From Cryptomeria japonica (lineage: Eukaryota > Streptophyta > Pinopsida > Cupressales > Cupressaceae): a stretch of DNA of 64,000 nt. The notes under the pieces were generated by a model. That model worked only from the letters and a program-made list of their open reading frames with translations. It did no database searches and had not been told where the DNA came from. This document shows positions 11,160-23,855 of the stretch, one piece after another (position 1 is the stretch's first letter; every line of letters begins with the position of its first letter). The translations under genes were made by a program, and so were the position numbers. The stretch is taken from contig NC_081414.1 of assembly GCF_030272615.1 (NCBI RefSeq), positions 306,037,164-306,101,163 of the forward strand, given 5' to 3'.

Positions 11160-12053
11160 CTCAGCCTAAGATATCCAAGAAGAATCTTCCACTGGTCTAT
11201 ATTTCCACTTCACAAGATATTCTATGTACTATCTACTTCGCATGCTCTTACCAAATCTATTATCCAAAATATCCTCAATCTCATCCAATTTATTCTCAGG
11301 AAATTGCCTTTCTAAATCTAGTCCCCTATCATCACTAAATTTTGCCTCATGGTACTAATATAGATCTTCTATGTTGAATATAGGTGATATAACCAAGGTA
11401 TTCGATAACTCAACTTCATATGCATTGCTTGAATCACACCTCTAGTTCATATCTTCTAAATGTTGTTTCACCTAGTTATGTAATGACTTCATGTGGTCTA
11501 CAAAATCCTCTGCTTCAACACTTCTTTTATCCTCATGGATGATGTCTCTCAATTCTGATATACCTTTAAAATCTGTTCCTATCATAATCTCAAGTGGTGT
11601 TTTCCCAGTACTCCGGTTCATTGAATTATTGTATGCAAATTCTTCTTGTGCAAGAATCAAGTCCCAACCTTTGGGTTTATCTCCAACCAAACATATCAAT
11701 AAATTTCCTAAACTCCTATTTACTACCTCTGTCTATCCATCTATCTATGAGTGAAATGTAGAGTTGAACTTCAATTTGGTCTTCATCTTCTTCCAAAGTG
11801 TCCTCCAAAAGTAACTAACAAACTTAGTATCTTTGTCTAAAACAATACTTCTACATAACCCATGTAGCCTCACAACATGGAAAATAGGTCTACTAGATAC
11901 ACTGTGTCTATTGTATTCTTATAGGGTATAAAATGTGCCATCTTAAAAAATTTATCTACTACCACAAATATAGAATCATTCCATGTCTAGGTCTTAGGAA
12001 ATCCAAGTATGAAATCCATGCTTATGTCCTCCCAAGGTCTCTCTAGTACTATT
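11160..12053 (-). pseudogene. Gypsy-2 integrase core and C-terminal chromodomain
   Basis: Minus-strand translation gives PWEDISMDFILGFPKT (first catalytic Asp region), [11 protein letters not shown] and then EFAYNNSMNRSTGKTPLEI, the integrase C-terminal half. After it, around 11290-11160, comes DEIEDILDNR, YIEYLVKWKY and VEDSSWIS, a recognisable chromodomain, which places the element among chromoviruses; in that family the domain guides insertion to particular chromatin. The second Asp and Glu blocks are corrupted by stops. Copia-2 is inserted at the right end, just before PWEDIS; the first integrase part resumes at 18832. Confidence 0.85.
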
Positions 12054-13133
12054 TGTTTGTATTATGGATGACTTCATCATGTGTTGCATTGGTTTTCTCA
12101 TTGATGTCAACACTTGTCTTCTTGGAGGTTTACATTATGTTCACCGGTATGGTTAGTGTCTTATGTACAGTCACCGCTATGTGTTCACCAATAGGTTATA
12201 TTGTTCACTGGTAGCGATGATAACTTGGACATAATTTGGTTATGTCGAAGAAATGGATTGGAAGTTTGGTTTTGGTGTTTTTCTTATTAGTCTAATCAAG
12301 TTGACAGATTTTCCTTTAGTGGCAGATAAGTCTAGGTTATGGACCGGTACATGTTATCTATTCCAAATCAGCATGACACATTATGGAGATTGTTTTAATG
12401 ATTGATTATTATGGTAAATGTATTGAGCCGACATGTTGTATCACATCAAGACTCATTTGTAATTTATATAATTGTAATATCTTTAGTGAGCTGACCTATT
12501 CATTTGCTCTTAGGTTTTGTATATATGATTGTAATATCTTATTGAAGGTTGTGGTAATAATTAGTGAGTGTGGAAATTGAAGAGAGAAAATAAGCAGATC
12601 CTTGTGTGAATCACACAGACATTATTTGAAGGGTGAAGGAAGGTTATGAAGGTGTTTTGACACTCATGTTCAAAGATTAACCGATACTAAATCCAGCATT
12701 GGAGATACTATTTTGAGCAGTACATTATCATTGGATTTAACCATCCAATCATGTAGTCAGTGTGACTCCTAATTTATGATTGAGTAATGAGCTCTAGGCA
12801 ATTGGCCTTTCTGCATGTGCAAACCTCATTTGTATACACATACTATCTGCAGTAGTGTCATCTAATTGTGGGTAAGGTTTCCCACAGTGGTTTTTCCCTT
12901 AATAGGTTCAAAATCTCTGTGTTATGTGTTGTGGATGTTGTTTCTCTTTATGTTTCATGCATTAAGTTAAACCGGTACTGCTATATCTGTTAATCTATTT
13001 TACTAAAACTTAAGTTTGGTTTACACCATTAAGGTTAAATTAGAATAACTTTCATTTGGATTATAATTTATTGACAACTGGTTCACAACTAATTCAACCC
13101 CCCCCTCTCAATTGTCCTTCCTGGGACCTAACA
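12054..13133 (+). repeat. Copia-2 5' LTR
   Basis: 1080 bp, TGTTTG...CCTAACA. It contains GTTATGTGTTGTGGATGTTG and a GTGGTTTTTCCC block, both conserved plant Copia LTR motifs, and near the end the C run that matches the G run of Copia-1 in reverse. Confidence 0.93.
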
Positions 13134-13135
13134 AT

Positions 13136-13147
13136 TGGTATCAGAGC
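13136..13147 (+). other. Copia-2 primer-binding site
   Basis: TGGTATCAGAGC, a perfect initiator-Met-tRNA match, two bases after the LTR. Confidence 0.95.
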
Positions 13148-13190
13148 GAAGTCCTATTTTTGCAGAAGCCTAATAGCTTGAGGAGATCCT

Positions 13191-14330
13191 ATGTCAACAA
13201 ATATTTTCAGGAAGGATAGTCTAAAGCTTGATGGAACTAACTATGGCATATGGAAGATCAGAATGGAAACACATCTGAACTGCATTGGAAGAGATATATG
13301 AGATGTTACAAAGAATGTCTATGTTGCTCCTGTTCTGAATCAAGCTCATCCACCAACATTGGCTAAGGATATGGATAATTATTGCAAAGCAAGAGAAGCA
13401 CTTTTGAGCGTATTATCAAATCAACAAATCATGGGATTATCAGATCGATCTACTGCTAAAGCAATTTGGGATAAGTTGGAGACATTGAATGAAGGAGATG
13501 CCACTATCAAAATTGCAAAATTGGAAATGTTACAGGTTAGGTATGAAAATTTGAAAATGGAAGAAGATGAAAGAATTTCTACATTTATGGAAAGAGTTAA
13601 TGAAATTATTTTAGGAATACAATGTTGTGGAGGATCTTTAAGTGAAGATGAAATTTTATCGAAAGTTTTAAGAGCATTTCCACCGGCTTACAAAATGAAA
13701 GTAACTGCTACTAATGAAATGAGAATAATGCCTAATACTTTAGTTTCTAGAGATACTTTAGTTGGAAAAATTTCAGCGTTTGAGCTTGAGGAGTTTGGTC
13801 CTATTGCTACTATTAAGACCGAGTTAGCTTTCAAGGCATCATCATTATCATCATTGGCATCATCATCATCATCTGACAAAATTGATTGGAAAGCACTTTA
13901 TGCAAAAGAACTTGAAGATATGAGGATAGAAAATGAAGAACTTGAAGAACTTGAAGAACTTGAAGCACTATTTGCAAGCAATATGCCTAAAGGTCTAGCA
14001 GGAAGTAAGTATGAAGGTAAAGCACCTTTCAAATGTTTTAATTGCAATAAAGTTGGTCATATGGCATCTAGATGTCATGATAGAAATGCAAGACTAACGG
14101 AGGAAGCAAAAATATCATATAAGCCTAACCCTGAATATCAAAGATATAGATTCAAGAAAAACAAAGATAAATCATGTTACTATATAGATGAAGGTGTTAT
14201 AGATGATTTAGATGAAGATCTAGCAGATAACGGATGGGATTTTGTTACAATAAAGGAAGATCAACCAGCACCTATTGTCAAACTGGTAGAGCGGGCACTA
14301 ACATTTAAAATTGAAGAAAAAGATGAATGA
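13191..14330 (+). pseudogene. Copia-2 gag
   Basis: An ATG at 13191 starts the family gag (DGTNYGIWKI, METHLNC), but a Trp codon has become TGA near 13299, so the long open part is 13359-14330. It holds the capsid-like region (LSEDEILSKVLRAFPPAYK), a Ser run (about residues 167-178 of the open part), a Glu/Leu repeat, and an intact zinc knuckle CFNCNKVGHMASRC near 14035-14076. Of the three Copia gags here, only this knuckle keeps all four metal ligands. Confidence 0.92.
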
Positions 14331-14574
14331 ATTATAGATTCCAAATGCTCACATCATATGACTAGTGATAAAAGCAAATTCTTATCTTTTCAAGAAATTC
14401 ATGGAGGTCTAGTAAGGTTTGGAGATGATAAAGCTTGTTTAATCAAAGGAAAAGGCACTATATCTTTGGATGGTAGGCACAATACCGATAATGTTTATTA
14501 TGTAGAAGGTTTAAAGCATAATCTTTTGAGTGTTGGTTAGTTAGTGGAAAAAGGATTTCAGTTACAATTCAAGA
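14331..14574 (+). pseudogene. Copia-2 aspartic protease, active-site Gly lost
   Basis: Directly after the gag stop (14328-14330) the same frame gives IIDSKCSHHMTSDKSK. The DSG triad is DSK, so the catalytic loop is altered, and a further stop interrupts LLSVG at 14538-14540. The family homology (VYYVEGLKHNLLSVG) is clear. Confidence 0.88.
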
Positions 14575-15780
14575 ATGGTAAATGCAAAAATCATAAACAG
14601 AACTGGAATGGAGATTGCAACTGGTAATCAAACTAAAGGTAATATCTTTCACTTGAATGCTAGTGATAAAAAATGTTTGATTGCACACATTGATGAAAGT
14701 TGGTTATGGCATAAAAGACTCTGTCATGTGAATTTGGATTGTATTGTAAAGATCAGCTCAACTAAGGCAGTAAGGGATTTACCTAAGATTGTGAAACCTC
14801 ATAATTTGGTATGTAAGGAATGTCAAATGGGAAAGCAAGTTAGAACAACATTTAAGAGCATTACTAAGAAATCAAATAGTATTCTTGATTTAATTCATAC
14901 TGATTTGTGTGGTCCTACAAGAACAAGAAGTCTACAAGGAGATAGATATTTTATGCTAATAATTTATGATTATTCTAGAATGTGTTGTGTTACTTTTCTC
15001 AAGGAGAAATCAAAAGCTTTTGGAAGATTCAAGATATTCAAAATAATGGTAGAGAATGACACCAACAAGAAAATCAAATGTTTAAGATTAGATCAAGGAG
15101 GAGAATTTACATCAAGGGAATTTAATGCATTTTGTGAAGTGAATGGAATCAAAAGACAACTATCAACACCCCGGACACCCCAGTAGAATGGAGTTGTGTA
15201 AAGGAAGAACAAAACTATTTTGGATGCAAAAAGAACAATGTTAATGGGATCAAATCTACCTCATGTGTACTGGAGAGAATAAGTGAATACAACGGTTTAT
15301 ACTTTCAACAGAGTTCACATCAAAAGTGAAACCGGTAAGACCCCTTATGAACTATGGTTTAGTCATATTCCTACTCTTAAATATTTCAAAATATTTGGAA
15401 GCAAATGTTATATTAGAAGAGATGATTATATTGGAAAATTTGATCTTAGAAGTGATGAAGGAATATTTCTTGGTTATTCATCTAAAAGCTAAATATATAG
15501 ATGTTATAATAAAAGGTTACAAAAAATAATTGAGAGTACTAATGTGAAGATAGATGAACAATTTAGAGGAGATTCAAGATCTATGGAACTGACAGTTGAA
15601 ATGATTATAAATGAATCGACATAGACTCCATCGGTATAGAATGAAGACCCAGTCACACCGACATCATCAAAAAACTCAACAGTGACTAAAGAACAACAAC
15701 CTATGAATGTTAATCAAAAGAAACCTAGGTATGTAAGATTAAATCATTCAGGGAATTAGATAATTGGAAACAAGAATCAA
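14575..15780 (+). pseudogene. Copia-2 integrase
   Basis: The frame 14575-15186 has the zinc-finger block (HKRLCH ... CKECQ) and core motifs DLIHTDLCGP and LDQGGEF, giving two of the three DDE acids. At 15184-15210 stops replace both the Glu before NGVV and the catalytic Glu of VVERKN (GAA to TAA). The core resumes at 15283 with TVYTFNRVHIK and IFGSKCYIRRDD. The region to 15780 is the low-conservation linker to RT, with several stops. Confidence 0.9.
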
Positions 15781-16498
15781 GGTGTTATTACTAGAGGAAG
15801 ACTAGCAAATGAAGAGGTATGTTTAATTTCTCAAATTGAACCAGCATCTATTATTGAAGCATGTAAGGATGAACATTGGATAAAAGCAATGGAAGATAAA
15901 TTAGAACAAATTGAAAAGAATAATACTTGGACATTGGTTCCCCAACCTAAAGACAAAAATGTAATTGGAACTAAATGGGTATTTAAGAATAAACTTAATG
16001 AAGATGGAGAAGTAATAATAAACAAAGCAAGATTAGTTTGTAAAGGTTATTCATAGAAAGAAGGAATTGATTATAATGAAACCTTTGCACCGGTAACCAC
16101 AATTGAGGCAATTAGACTATTTATTGCATTTGCAGCTTATAAGAATTATAAAGTTTATCAAATGGATGTAAAATGTGTATTTTTGAATGGAGATCTTGAG
16201 GAGGAAGTTTACATTGAACAACCTGATGGATTTTGTTTGATAGATAATAAGGATATGGTTTTTCAGGTTAAGGAAAGCTTTATATGGATTGAAGCAAGCT
16301 CCTAGAGCTTGGTATGCTCGATTGGATAAATATCTTTTGAAGCTTGGTTACACAAAAGGTAATGCTGACAACAATTTGTAGTACAAGGTTACCAATGATA
16401 ATATTTTGGTTATTGAAGTGTTTGTAGATGATATCATTTTTGAAGGTGAAGATAGATTATGTAAGGACTTTGTTAATCAGATGTAAAAAGAATTTGAA
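15781..16498 (+). pseudogene. Copia-2 reverse transcriptase, N-terminal and palm
   Basis: It shows [45 protein letters not shown] and FVDDIIF. A frameshift near 16265 scrambles ALYGLKQAP into another frame, and stops occur at 16054, 16378 and 16483. Confidence 0.9.
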
Positions 16499-17374
16499 AT
16501 GTCTATGATTGTAGAGATAAAATTATTTTTAGGTTTGCAGATTTCACAAACAGATAAAGGTATATTCATATGTCAAACAAAGTACTTGAAGGAACTTTTG
16601 AAGAAATTTGGTATGGAAAATTCCAAACCAGTAAGTACTCATATGACTACAACTGATAAATTGACATTGAAGGATGATTTAGCTCCTATTAATTCGACAA
16701 GGTACAAATCTATGATTGGAGGATTACTATATTTGACACAAACAAGACCCGATATAATGAATGCAGTATGTATTATTTCAAGATTTCAAAAAAATCCTAA
16801 GGAAAATCATGAATCGGTAGTAAAAAGGATTTTCCGGTACCTACAAGGCACAACAAATCTTCGTCTATGGTATCCTAAAGATGAAAATTTGTATTTATGT
16901 GCATACACTAAAGCAAATTTGGCAGGTGATGTAGATGACAGAAAGAGTACCACTAGAAGTGCATTCTTTCTTGGTAGCAAATTGATTTCATGGATAAATA
17001 AGAAGTAGACTTGTACATCATTATCAATAGGAGAATTAGAATATGTTGTAGAAACAACTAATTGTACTCAAGTATTATGGATTAAGAAAATGTTGAAGGA
17101 TATAAAGGTAAAGTGCAAAGAACCAATAATCATTTATTGTGATAATTCAGCAACAATTGATATATCAAAGAATATGGTATTTCACTCTAAGATAGAGCAT
17201 GTTTCTATTAAGTATAATTTTCTAAAAGAGAATGTTGAAGCAAATGAAGTGAAATTGGTTTATGTGAATACTAAAGAGCAAATTGCAGATATCTTTACAA
17301 AGTCTTTGCCTAAGGAAACATTTGAATATCTTAGAGATCAGCTTGGGGTAATTTCCCCACTGGCAGAGACTTAG
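16499..17374 (+). pseudogene. Copia-2 RT C-terminus and RNase H
   Basis: 16499-17008 gives QTKYLKELLKKFG ... YLTQTRPDIMNA ... RYLQGTTN, then RNase H. The catalytic Asp motif TDA has become TKA (CAYTKANLAGD), and the SIAEAEY block reads SIGELEY after a stop at 17006-17008. 17090-17374 completes RNase H (YCDNSATI) and the pol end. RNase H is inactive on both counts. Confidence 0.92.
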
Positions 17375-17744
17375 ATGTTGAAGATTGGCATCAAACTGGC
17401 AAGAACTCACATAAAAAAAAATTTCCAGCCTTGATGGAGGAGAGCTACTTCTAAGGGGGAGTAGTTGGCAGAATGTTAAGTTTTGAATTCTTAACTGCTT
17501 TGGCATTTGATGTCAAAGGGGGAGAGATATATATGGAAAAAAATTATTCCTTTGGGGAGAGATTATTCATTAAGGGAGAGATATACTCTTTGGATATATG
17601 TATTCTGGTTTTGGTTTTTGTTTCTTTTACACAACTTTGTATTGATCTATCTTTGGGAGATTGATTGGTTTATTGGTTTTGGCATTCTATTGGCACTTAG
17701 ATGTTTTTCCATCTAGTGTTACCATCAATGCCAAAGGGGGAGAT
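17375..17744 (+). other. Copia-2 3' noncoding spacer and polypurine tract
   Basis: Untranslated spacer with several purine runs (AAGGGGGAG near 17453-17461, AAAGGGGGAGAGAT near 17517-17529) and the true polypurine tract AAAGGGGGAGAT at 17733-17744 abutting the 3' LTR. The repeated near-copies of the tract also occur in Copia-1, near 2826-2836. Confidence 0.85.
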
Positions 17745-18831
17745 TGTTGGTATTATGGGTGACTTTGTCATCTGTTGCATTGGTTTTGTCATTGATTTCA
17801 ACACTTGTCTTCTTGGAGGTTTACATTATGTTCACCGGTATGGTTAGTCGCTTATGCACAGTCACCGGTATGTGTTCACCAGCAAGTTATATTGTTCACC
17901 AAAAGCGATGATAACTTGGAGATCATTTGGTTATGTCGAAGACATGGATTGGAAGTTTGGTTTTGTTGTTTTTCTTATTGGTCTAATCGAGTTGACAGAT
18001 TTGCCTTTACCGGTAGATAAGTCTAGGTTATGGACCGGTACATGTTATCTATTCCAGATCAGCACGACACATTATGGAGATTGTTTTATTGATTGATTAT
18101 TATGGTAAATGTATTGAGCCGACATGTTGTATCACATCAAGACTCATTTGTAATTGATTTAATTGTAATATCTATAGTGAGCTGACCTATTCATTTGGTT
18201 TAAGGTTTTGTATATATGATTGTAAGATCTTATTGAAGATCATGGTAATATGAGTGAGTGTAGATATTGAAGAGTGAAAATAAGCAGATCCTTGTGCGAA
18301 TCACACAGACATTATTTGAAGGGTGAAGGAAGGTTATGAAGGTGTTTTGCTGCTCATGTTGAGATCTTAACCGTTACTAAATGCAACATTGGAGATGTTG
18401 TTTTGATCAGTACATTATCATTGGATTTAACCATCCAATTGTGTAGTTAGTGTGACTCCTAATTTGTGATTGAGCAGTGAGCTCTAGGCAGTTGGCCTTT
18501 CTGCATGTGCAGACCCCATTTGTATACACATACTATCTACAGTAGTATCATCTGATTGTGGGTAAGTTTTCCAAGTGTGGTTTTTCCCTTACCGGGTTTC
18601 CAAGTCAAAATCTTTGTGTTATGTGTTGTGGATGTTGTTTCTCTTTATTTTTCATGCATTAAGTTAAACCATTGTTGCTATATCTATTAATCTGTTTTAC
18701 TAGCATTTAAGTTTGGTTTATCGACATGAAGGTTAAATTGGAATGACTTTCATTTGCATTACAATTTATTGACAACTGGTTCACAACTAATTCACCCCCC
18801 TGCTCTAAGTTGTCCTTCCTGGGACCTAACA
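17745..18831 (+). repeat. Copia-2 3' LTR
   Basis: 1087 bp, TGTTGGTATTATGG...CCTAACA, paired with 12054-13133. Here the TGTTGG start is intact. Confidence 0.94.
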
Positions 18832-19383
18832 CTATCAATGGTTTATATGATCCTATGTTATGGCTTTCACCTTTTGAAATTTTATAAACTCTATAACTTT
18901 GAATGAATTTCCTTACATCCTTTTGAATTTGGGACCAAAAGTAATTCTCACTTATTAAAGCCACAGTCTTGTCAGAGCCAAAATGTCATGCTAATCCTCC
19001 ACTATGCTTCTCCTTTATCAAATTGTCTCTCATGGAACTTTGGGGTACACACAACTGATCTCCTCTAAACAACATCTCATCTTGAATGAAATAATCCAAC
19101 CATTTTCTTTGGTCCATCATAACATGTTGTTTACAAGATTTCGAGGGTTCAGCAAAATCAAGGTCTCCCTCATACAAGGTCTTTAACTCATCAAACCCCA
19201 ACACTTCAAATCTCATTTTGGTCAGCAAATTTCTTCTTCTACTCAAGTCATCAACAACTCTATTTAATTTTCCACTCCTGTGTTTCAAAACAAAAGTATA
19301 GCTCTGCATGAACTCAACCCATCTCATGTGCCTCTGGTTCAACTTACCTTGACTATTCAAATACTATAATGCTTGATGATCTA
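18832..19383 (-). pseudogene. Gypsy-2 RNase H end and integrase zinc finger
   Basis: 19360-18986 gives KLNQRHMRWVEFMQSYTF and HRSGKLNRVVDDLSRR, the RNase H C-terminus of Ty3/Gypsy pol, then the linker and the HSGGLA..HFG start of the integrase zinc finger. The next frame gives ENYFWSQIQKDV and KGESHNIGSYKPL. Both Cys of the finger's CX2C pair are Tyr (YRVY). The sequence stops at the Copia-2 insertion and resumes at 12053. Confidence 0.88.
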
Positions 19384-19388
19384 TATAC

Positions 19389-20341
19389 TATTGGAAATTG
19401 ACACTTTATTGGTTGGTTTCACTATGTTGTCATTGATGGAAACATGATTTTGTGTTTTGGCTTCATGTTTTGATTCTATGGTGTACTAGCAGGAACTTCA
19501 CAGATTCTACACCGGCACCAATACCAGCACCAGTAGGACAAAAGGATTTCTTTGGTCACCAACAATGCAGACCAACATGGTATAGTAAAGATCATCGGTA
19601 TTAGAGGCCAACACATTTTGGATCCAACATTGGAAACTTGTTTTAATGTTTTTGCATTTATATTATCTGGCCGACATGTAATCTGATATTGTATATATCT
19701 TTATAAGCCGACATAAGGCATAAAATTGTGTAGGGTATATAAGTCAATTTGATTAGATCATTTTGACATATAGGGAGATAGACATGAGATAGGAGGCTAT
19801 GATGATGTGAATGAAACATGATGCAAAATATATAAGAGAAGATTATGTATGTGAGGAAATCATTGTAAGGTTTATTCCAGCAAAGGGGTTTAGGGTTTCT
19901 AATCGGAACAGACAGAGCTTAAACTAGAACTGTATCCTGGCATAGAAGATGCTATCTTAATAGTTATCACTTCTCCAGATTTTTGTCTGGAATTTTATAT
20001 AGTCAATTCGGCTCCTATTGTGATTGAGAAGTGTGCTCTAGGCTGTAAGCCTTTCTCCAAGTGTAGACCCTTCATATTTTGTAATATCTCTTCGTATGGC
20101 CAGTGGATTGATATTATGGGTCACAAATCCCACCGTGGTTTTTCCTCTTTGAGGTTTTCCATGTATAAATCTATGTGTTATGATTCTCATTTATGTGTTT
20201 AGCTTATTGGTTGCTTTACTTCTTTCAATTCTGTTTATACTGGTATACTGGTTGGTGTATGAATGTTTTGTTAAAGCTAAAATCTACTATTCCTGTATAA
20301 CATTGATTCACCCCCCCTCTTAGTGTTATTAGTTTCCAACA
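19389..20341 (+). mobile_element. solo Copia-type LTR
   Basis: 953-bp sequence starting TATTGGAAATTG (TG mutated to TA) and ending GTTTCCAACA, flanked by a perfect target duplication TATAC (19384-19388, 20342-20346). It has the Copia LTR hallmarks GTGGTTTTTCC, ATGTGTTATG and a C run before CTCTTAGTG near the end, but it is clearly diverged from the LTRs of Copia-1 to -3, so it is a separate family. With no internal region it is the product of LTR-LTR recombination. It sits in the Gypsy-2 RNase H. Confidence 0.9.
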
Positions 20342-20382
20342 TATACGACACAAACTCCTTAGGCAACAAAATATGTCTCCAC
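20342..20382 (-). pseudogene. 41-bp island of Gypsy-2 RNase H
   Basis: Between the solo LTR and Copia-3 only 41 bases remain, including both target duplications. On the minus strand they read LPKEFV, as expected between the two larger RNase H pieces at 28790-29165 and 18832-19383. Confidence 0.75.
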
Positions 20383-21508
20383 TATTAGGGTAATCGGTGG
20401 ACAACTCAAACGGGGGGGGCGAATCAGTTGTCAACACATTATGAAACTTTAATCACACAAAACCTTTTACTAGAATAGCATATACATGAAACTTTAACCA
20501 CAGTGGGAAACCCTACCCACAGTTAGATGATACTTCTATAGTAAGTATGTGATTACAATAAAGGGGCCTACACATGCAGGAAGGCACACTGCCTAGAGTG
20601 TATTGCTCATCACAAAAGAGCCTCACTAACTACAGAAATCTCTGGACTACAATTTGAAAAGAAGACTGAACTGCAAGAATAACATCTCCTATGCCTGAGT
20701 ACAATTCCTATTAAGCTCAATACTCGAGGTCTTAAACCTCTTACTCAAACCCAATTCCATCACTTATGATCGACCAAAATCTCTGCATATGATTACAACT
20801 TTATTCGCACACAGATAATCCCATAGCCCATAACCCATGATCTACAAAGAGATCTTACATCATATTTATACAAACCTGAGACCTAAACAATTAGGTCATC
20901 CCCCTAAAAGATAATATAATAAATCCATTACATAAAACCGCAAACCAATGATAACCCAAGTCGTCCTAAGATTGAAACTACATTAACCAAATAATAAATC
21001 CAATAGGTAACACATTGGGAGCATCCACTAGTTCACATAAACTGGTCCATAACCTAGGAGAATAACACATAATAGCACTAGACCTAAAATAGGTTGCCAT
21101 AAGACAAATGCAGTTTGTCACCGATCAACTGGAACATGAACATGATAACCATCAACATCCTGAGAACCTTCTAGAAGCCACACCAACATCACTTATCGAA
21201 TCCATCAAAAGATCTTCAACAAAGCTCTGTCGATAAAACCCTTACCGGTAACCAAAAGGCTTACTAGAACATATGATAGCTTTCGGATCACCAAATCCCA
21301 AACCAACTGAATATGACACCAACATGAATGACCAAACCAAACCATTTCCACCAAACTGAACATACTGGAGAATACTGGAGATGATCTCCAAATCAACATC
21401 ACAATCTAACCACTCTATCGAAACCCAGTAGACAACCAAATAAGCTAGTGCTGACATCAATGACAAACATCAATGCACCATATAATTAATTCCACCAAAT
21501 TGCCAACA
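20383..21508 (-). repeat. Copia-3 3' LTR
   Basis: 1126 bp, TATTAGGGTAATCG...TTGCCAACA; the first TG is mutated to TA. Compared with its partner it lacks the block with ATCCACAACACATAAC. Confidence 0.93.
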
Positions 21509-21875
21509 ATCTTCCCTTTGGTATTGATGGCAAGACTAGATGAGAAAAACATCCAAATGCCAAGAAATGCCAAAGAAGTCTCCCCCAATGGAAGACACCC
21601 AACAAATTATATATCAATGAAGTTATGAACCAATTAACCATTCATAGACCAAGATCCCCCTTGTGACTGATATCTCTATTAAGCTTTGTTTTTCACATGT
21701 ATATCTCTCCCCCTTTGACATCAATGCCATAAACCTGAGATAAACATCAAAGAAAATCATAGATCCTCTAAACCACACAACTGACTACTCCCCCTGAGTA
21801 GTAGCATGACCTCATCAATCCATAATGAATGATAGTTTTGATAATGCATACCAAACTGATGCCAATCAGCATCAC
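21509..21875 (-). other. Copia-3 polypurine tract and 3' spacer
   Basis: 21509-21519 reads AAAGGGAAGAT on the minus strand beside the LTR, a slightly decayed polypurine tract. The rest is untranslated spacer, again with a second purine run (near 21709-21718) and a third near 21789-21798. Confidence 0.8.
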
Positions 21876-22652
21876 TTAAGTCTCAACTAGAAGGGAAAAG
21901 ACCCCCAATCTGTCTGTAAAGTACTCAAATGATTCCTTGGGGAAAGGTTTAGTGAAGATATCTGCAATTTTCTCTTTAGTGTTCACATAAACAAATCTAA
22001 ATTTATTTGCTTCTACCTTTTCCATCAAAAAGTTATACTTGATTGATATGTGTTTTGTCTTCGAATTAAATACAAAATTCTTTGATATGTCAATAGCAGT
22101 AGAGTTATCATCATGAATAACTACCAGTTCATCACAATATATCCTTATATCTTTCAACATTTGCTTCATCCATATAACTTGTGTACAACTAGTAGCAGCA
22201 ACAACATACTCAGCTTCAACACTATATAAAGAAGTACATGTTTGTTTCTTGTTGATCCATGAAACAATTTTCTTTCCAAGAAAGAAAGCCCCATCGGATG
22301 TTATTTTTCGGTCATCTATATCTCCAACCCAATCTGCATCTGTATATGCACATGGTGTAAAGTCATCATCTTTAGGATACCACAAACCATATTTAGTTGT
22401 TCCTTGTAAATATCTGAAAATCCTTTTCACTAGACTCTCATGATTCTCTCTTGGATCACTCTGATATCTTGATACAATAAAAACTACATTCATTATATCT
22501 GGTCTAGCCTGAGTCAAATATAACCGACCTCCAATCATAGATTTATACCTTGTAGGATTTACTAGAGCTGATAAATATTTCTTTGTCAATCTCTCACTTG
22601 TAACCATAGGAGTACCAACTGGTTTAGAATTTTCTATACCAAATTTCTTCAA
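21876..22652 (-). CDS. Copia-3 RT C-terminus and RNase H, open frame
   Basis: 258 uninterrupted codons: end of RT (KKFGIENSKPVGTPM, YLTQARPDIMN, RYLQGTTKYG), then complete Copia RNase H with CAYTDADWVGD, SVEAEYVVAA and HDDNSTAID, so all catalytic acids are present, and the pol end KIADIFTKPFP. Separation from the RT palm by a stop just upstream makes this a fragment of the polyprotein rather than a stand-alone gene. Confidence 0.9.
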   Translation of the reverse strand: MKKFGIENSKPVGTPMVTSERLTKKYLSALVNPTRYKSMIGGRLYLTQARPDIMNVVFIVSRYQSDPRENHESLVKRIFRYLQGTTKYGLWYPKDDDFTPCAYTDADWVGDIDDRKITSDGAFFLGKKIVSWINKKQTCTSLYSVEAEYVVAATSCTQVIWMKQMLKDIRIYCDELVVIHDDNSTAIDISKNFVFNSKTKHISIKYNFLMEKVEANKFRFVYVNTKEKIADIFTKPFPKESFEYFTDRLGVFSLLVET

Positions 22653-23560
22653 CCACTCTTTAGCATACTTAGTTTGACATATGAGAATACCTTTATCAGT
22701 TTGAGTAATCTACAAACCTAAGAAAAATCTCATTTCTCCAATCATAGACATCTCAAATTCATTCTTCATATTATCAGAGAACTCGATACATAACTTTTCT
22801 TCACCTCGAAAAATATTATCATCAACAAAGACCTCAACAATAAATATGTCATCATTAATGATCTTATAATACAAGTTACTGTCAACATTACCTTTAGTGA
22901 AACCAAGCTTCAAAAGATATTTGTCCAATCTGGCATACCAAACTCTAGGGGCTTGCTTCAATCCATTTAAAGTTTTCCTCGATCTACAAATGATGTTATT
23001 TCCATTTGAAAGAGAAAATCCATCAGGCTACTCAATGCATACTTCCTCTTCAAGATCTCCATTTAGAAATGCACACTTAACATCCATCTAATAAATCTTG
23101 TATTTCTTATGGGCAACATAAGCAAGAAATAATCTCACAGCTTCAATCCTTGCTACTAGAGAAAAAATTTCATCATAACCAATTCCGTCCTTCTGAGAAT
23201 ATCCTTTGCAAACCAATTTAGCCTTGTTCCTCACAACTTGTCCATCTTCATTCAATTTATTCCTAAAAACCCCTTTAGTTCCAATAACATTCTTATTTTT
23301 TAGGTTGGGGAACTAAAGTCCATGTGTTGTTCTTTTCTATCTGATCCAATTCCTCTTCCATAGATTTCATCTAACATTCATCCTTACATGCCTCAACTAC
23401 TAATGTCGATTCAATATGAGAAATTAAGAATACCTCTTCAGCTGCCAACCTTATCCTTGTCATCACTCCTTTTCTCTTATCTCTAATGATCTGATCTTGT
23501 GAATGATTCAACCTTACATACTTAGGAGTCTTATTACTTTCTAGTTCTCTAATCTGATCT
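22653..23560 (-). pseudogene. Copia-3 reverse transcriptase, N-terminal and palm
   Basis: 22961-22710 encodes [16 protein letters not shown] and EVFVDDNIF with the catalytic FVDD. Further upstream, in broken frames, the [16 protein letters not shown] and [12 protein letters not shown] regions are readable to about 23330, followed by the linker from integrase. Confidence 0.9.
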
Positions 23561-23855
23561 TTAGTTACTATTCAATTTTCTGATACTACTAGGGTAACTG
23601 GTTTAACATTTTGTTATGGTGCATGCATTACCAGAGAAGTTATGATCATTTCCAATTCCGGTCCTCTTTCATAAATTTTGATTTGACCTCTGTACTGCTC
23701 ATCCACCTTGACATTAGCACTCTCCACAATTCTCTGCAATCTTTTGTTATAACATCTATATGCTTTGCTTCCATTTGAATAACCAATAAATATCCCTTCA
23801 TCACATCTAGGTTCAAACTTTCCAATGGAATCATCTCTTTTGATATAGCATTTAC

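Larger units (their letters stand above)
12054..18831 (+). mobile_element. Copia-2: full-length Ty1/Copia retrotransposon, decayed
   Basis: 5' LTR 12054-13133, primer site 13136-13147, gag, protease, integrase, RT, RNase H, polypurine tract 17733-17744, 3' LTR 17745-18831. The flanks CTATT (12049-12053) and CTATC (18832-18836) are a 4-of-5 target duplication. It is inserted in the Gypsy-2 integrase, opposite in strand to it. Protein motifs are very close to Copia-1 and Copia-3, so the three belong to one or to sister families. All pol genes are broken. Confidence 0.95.
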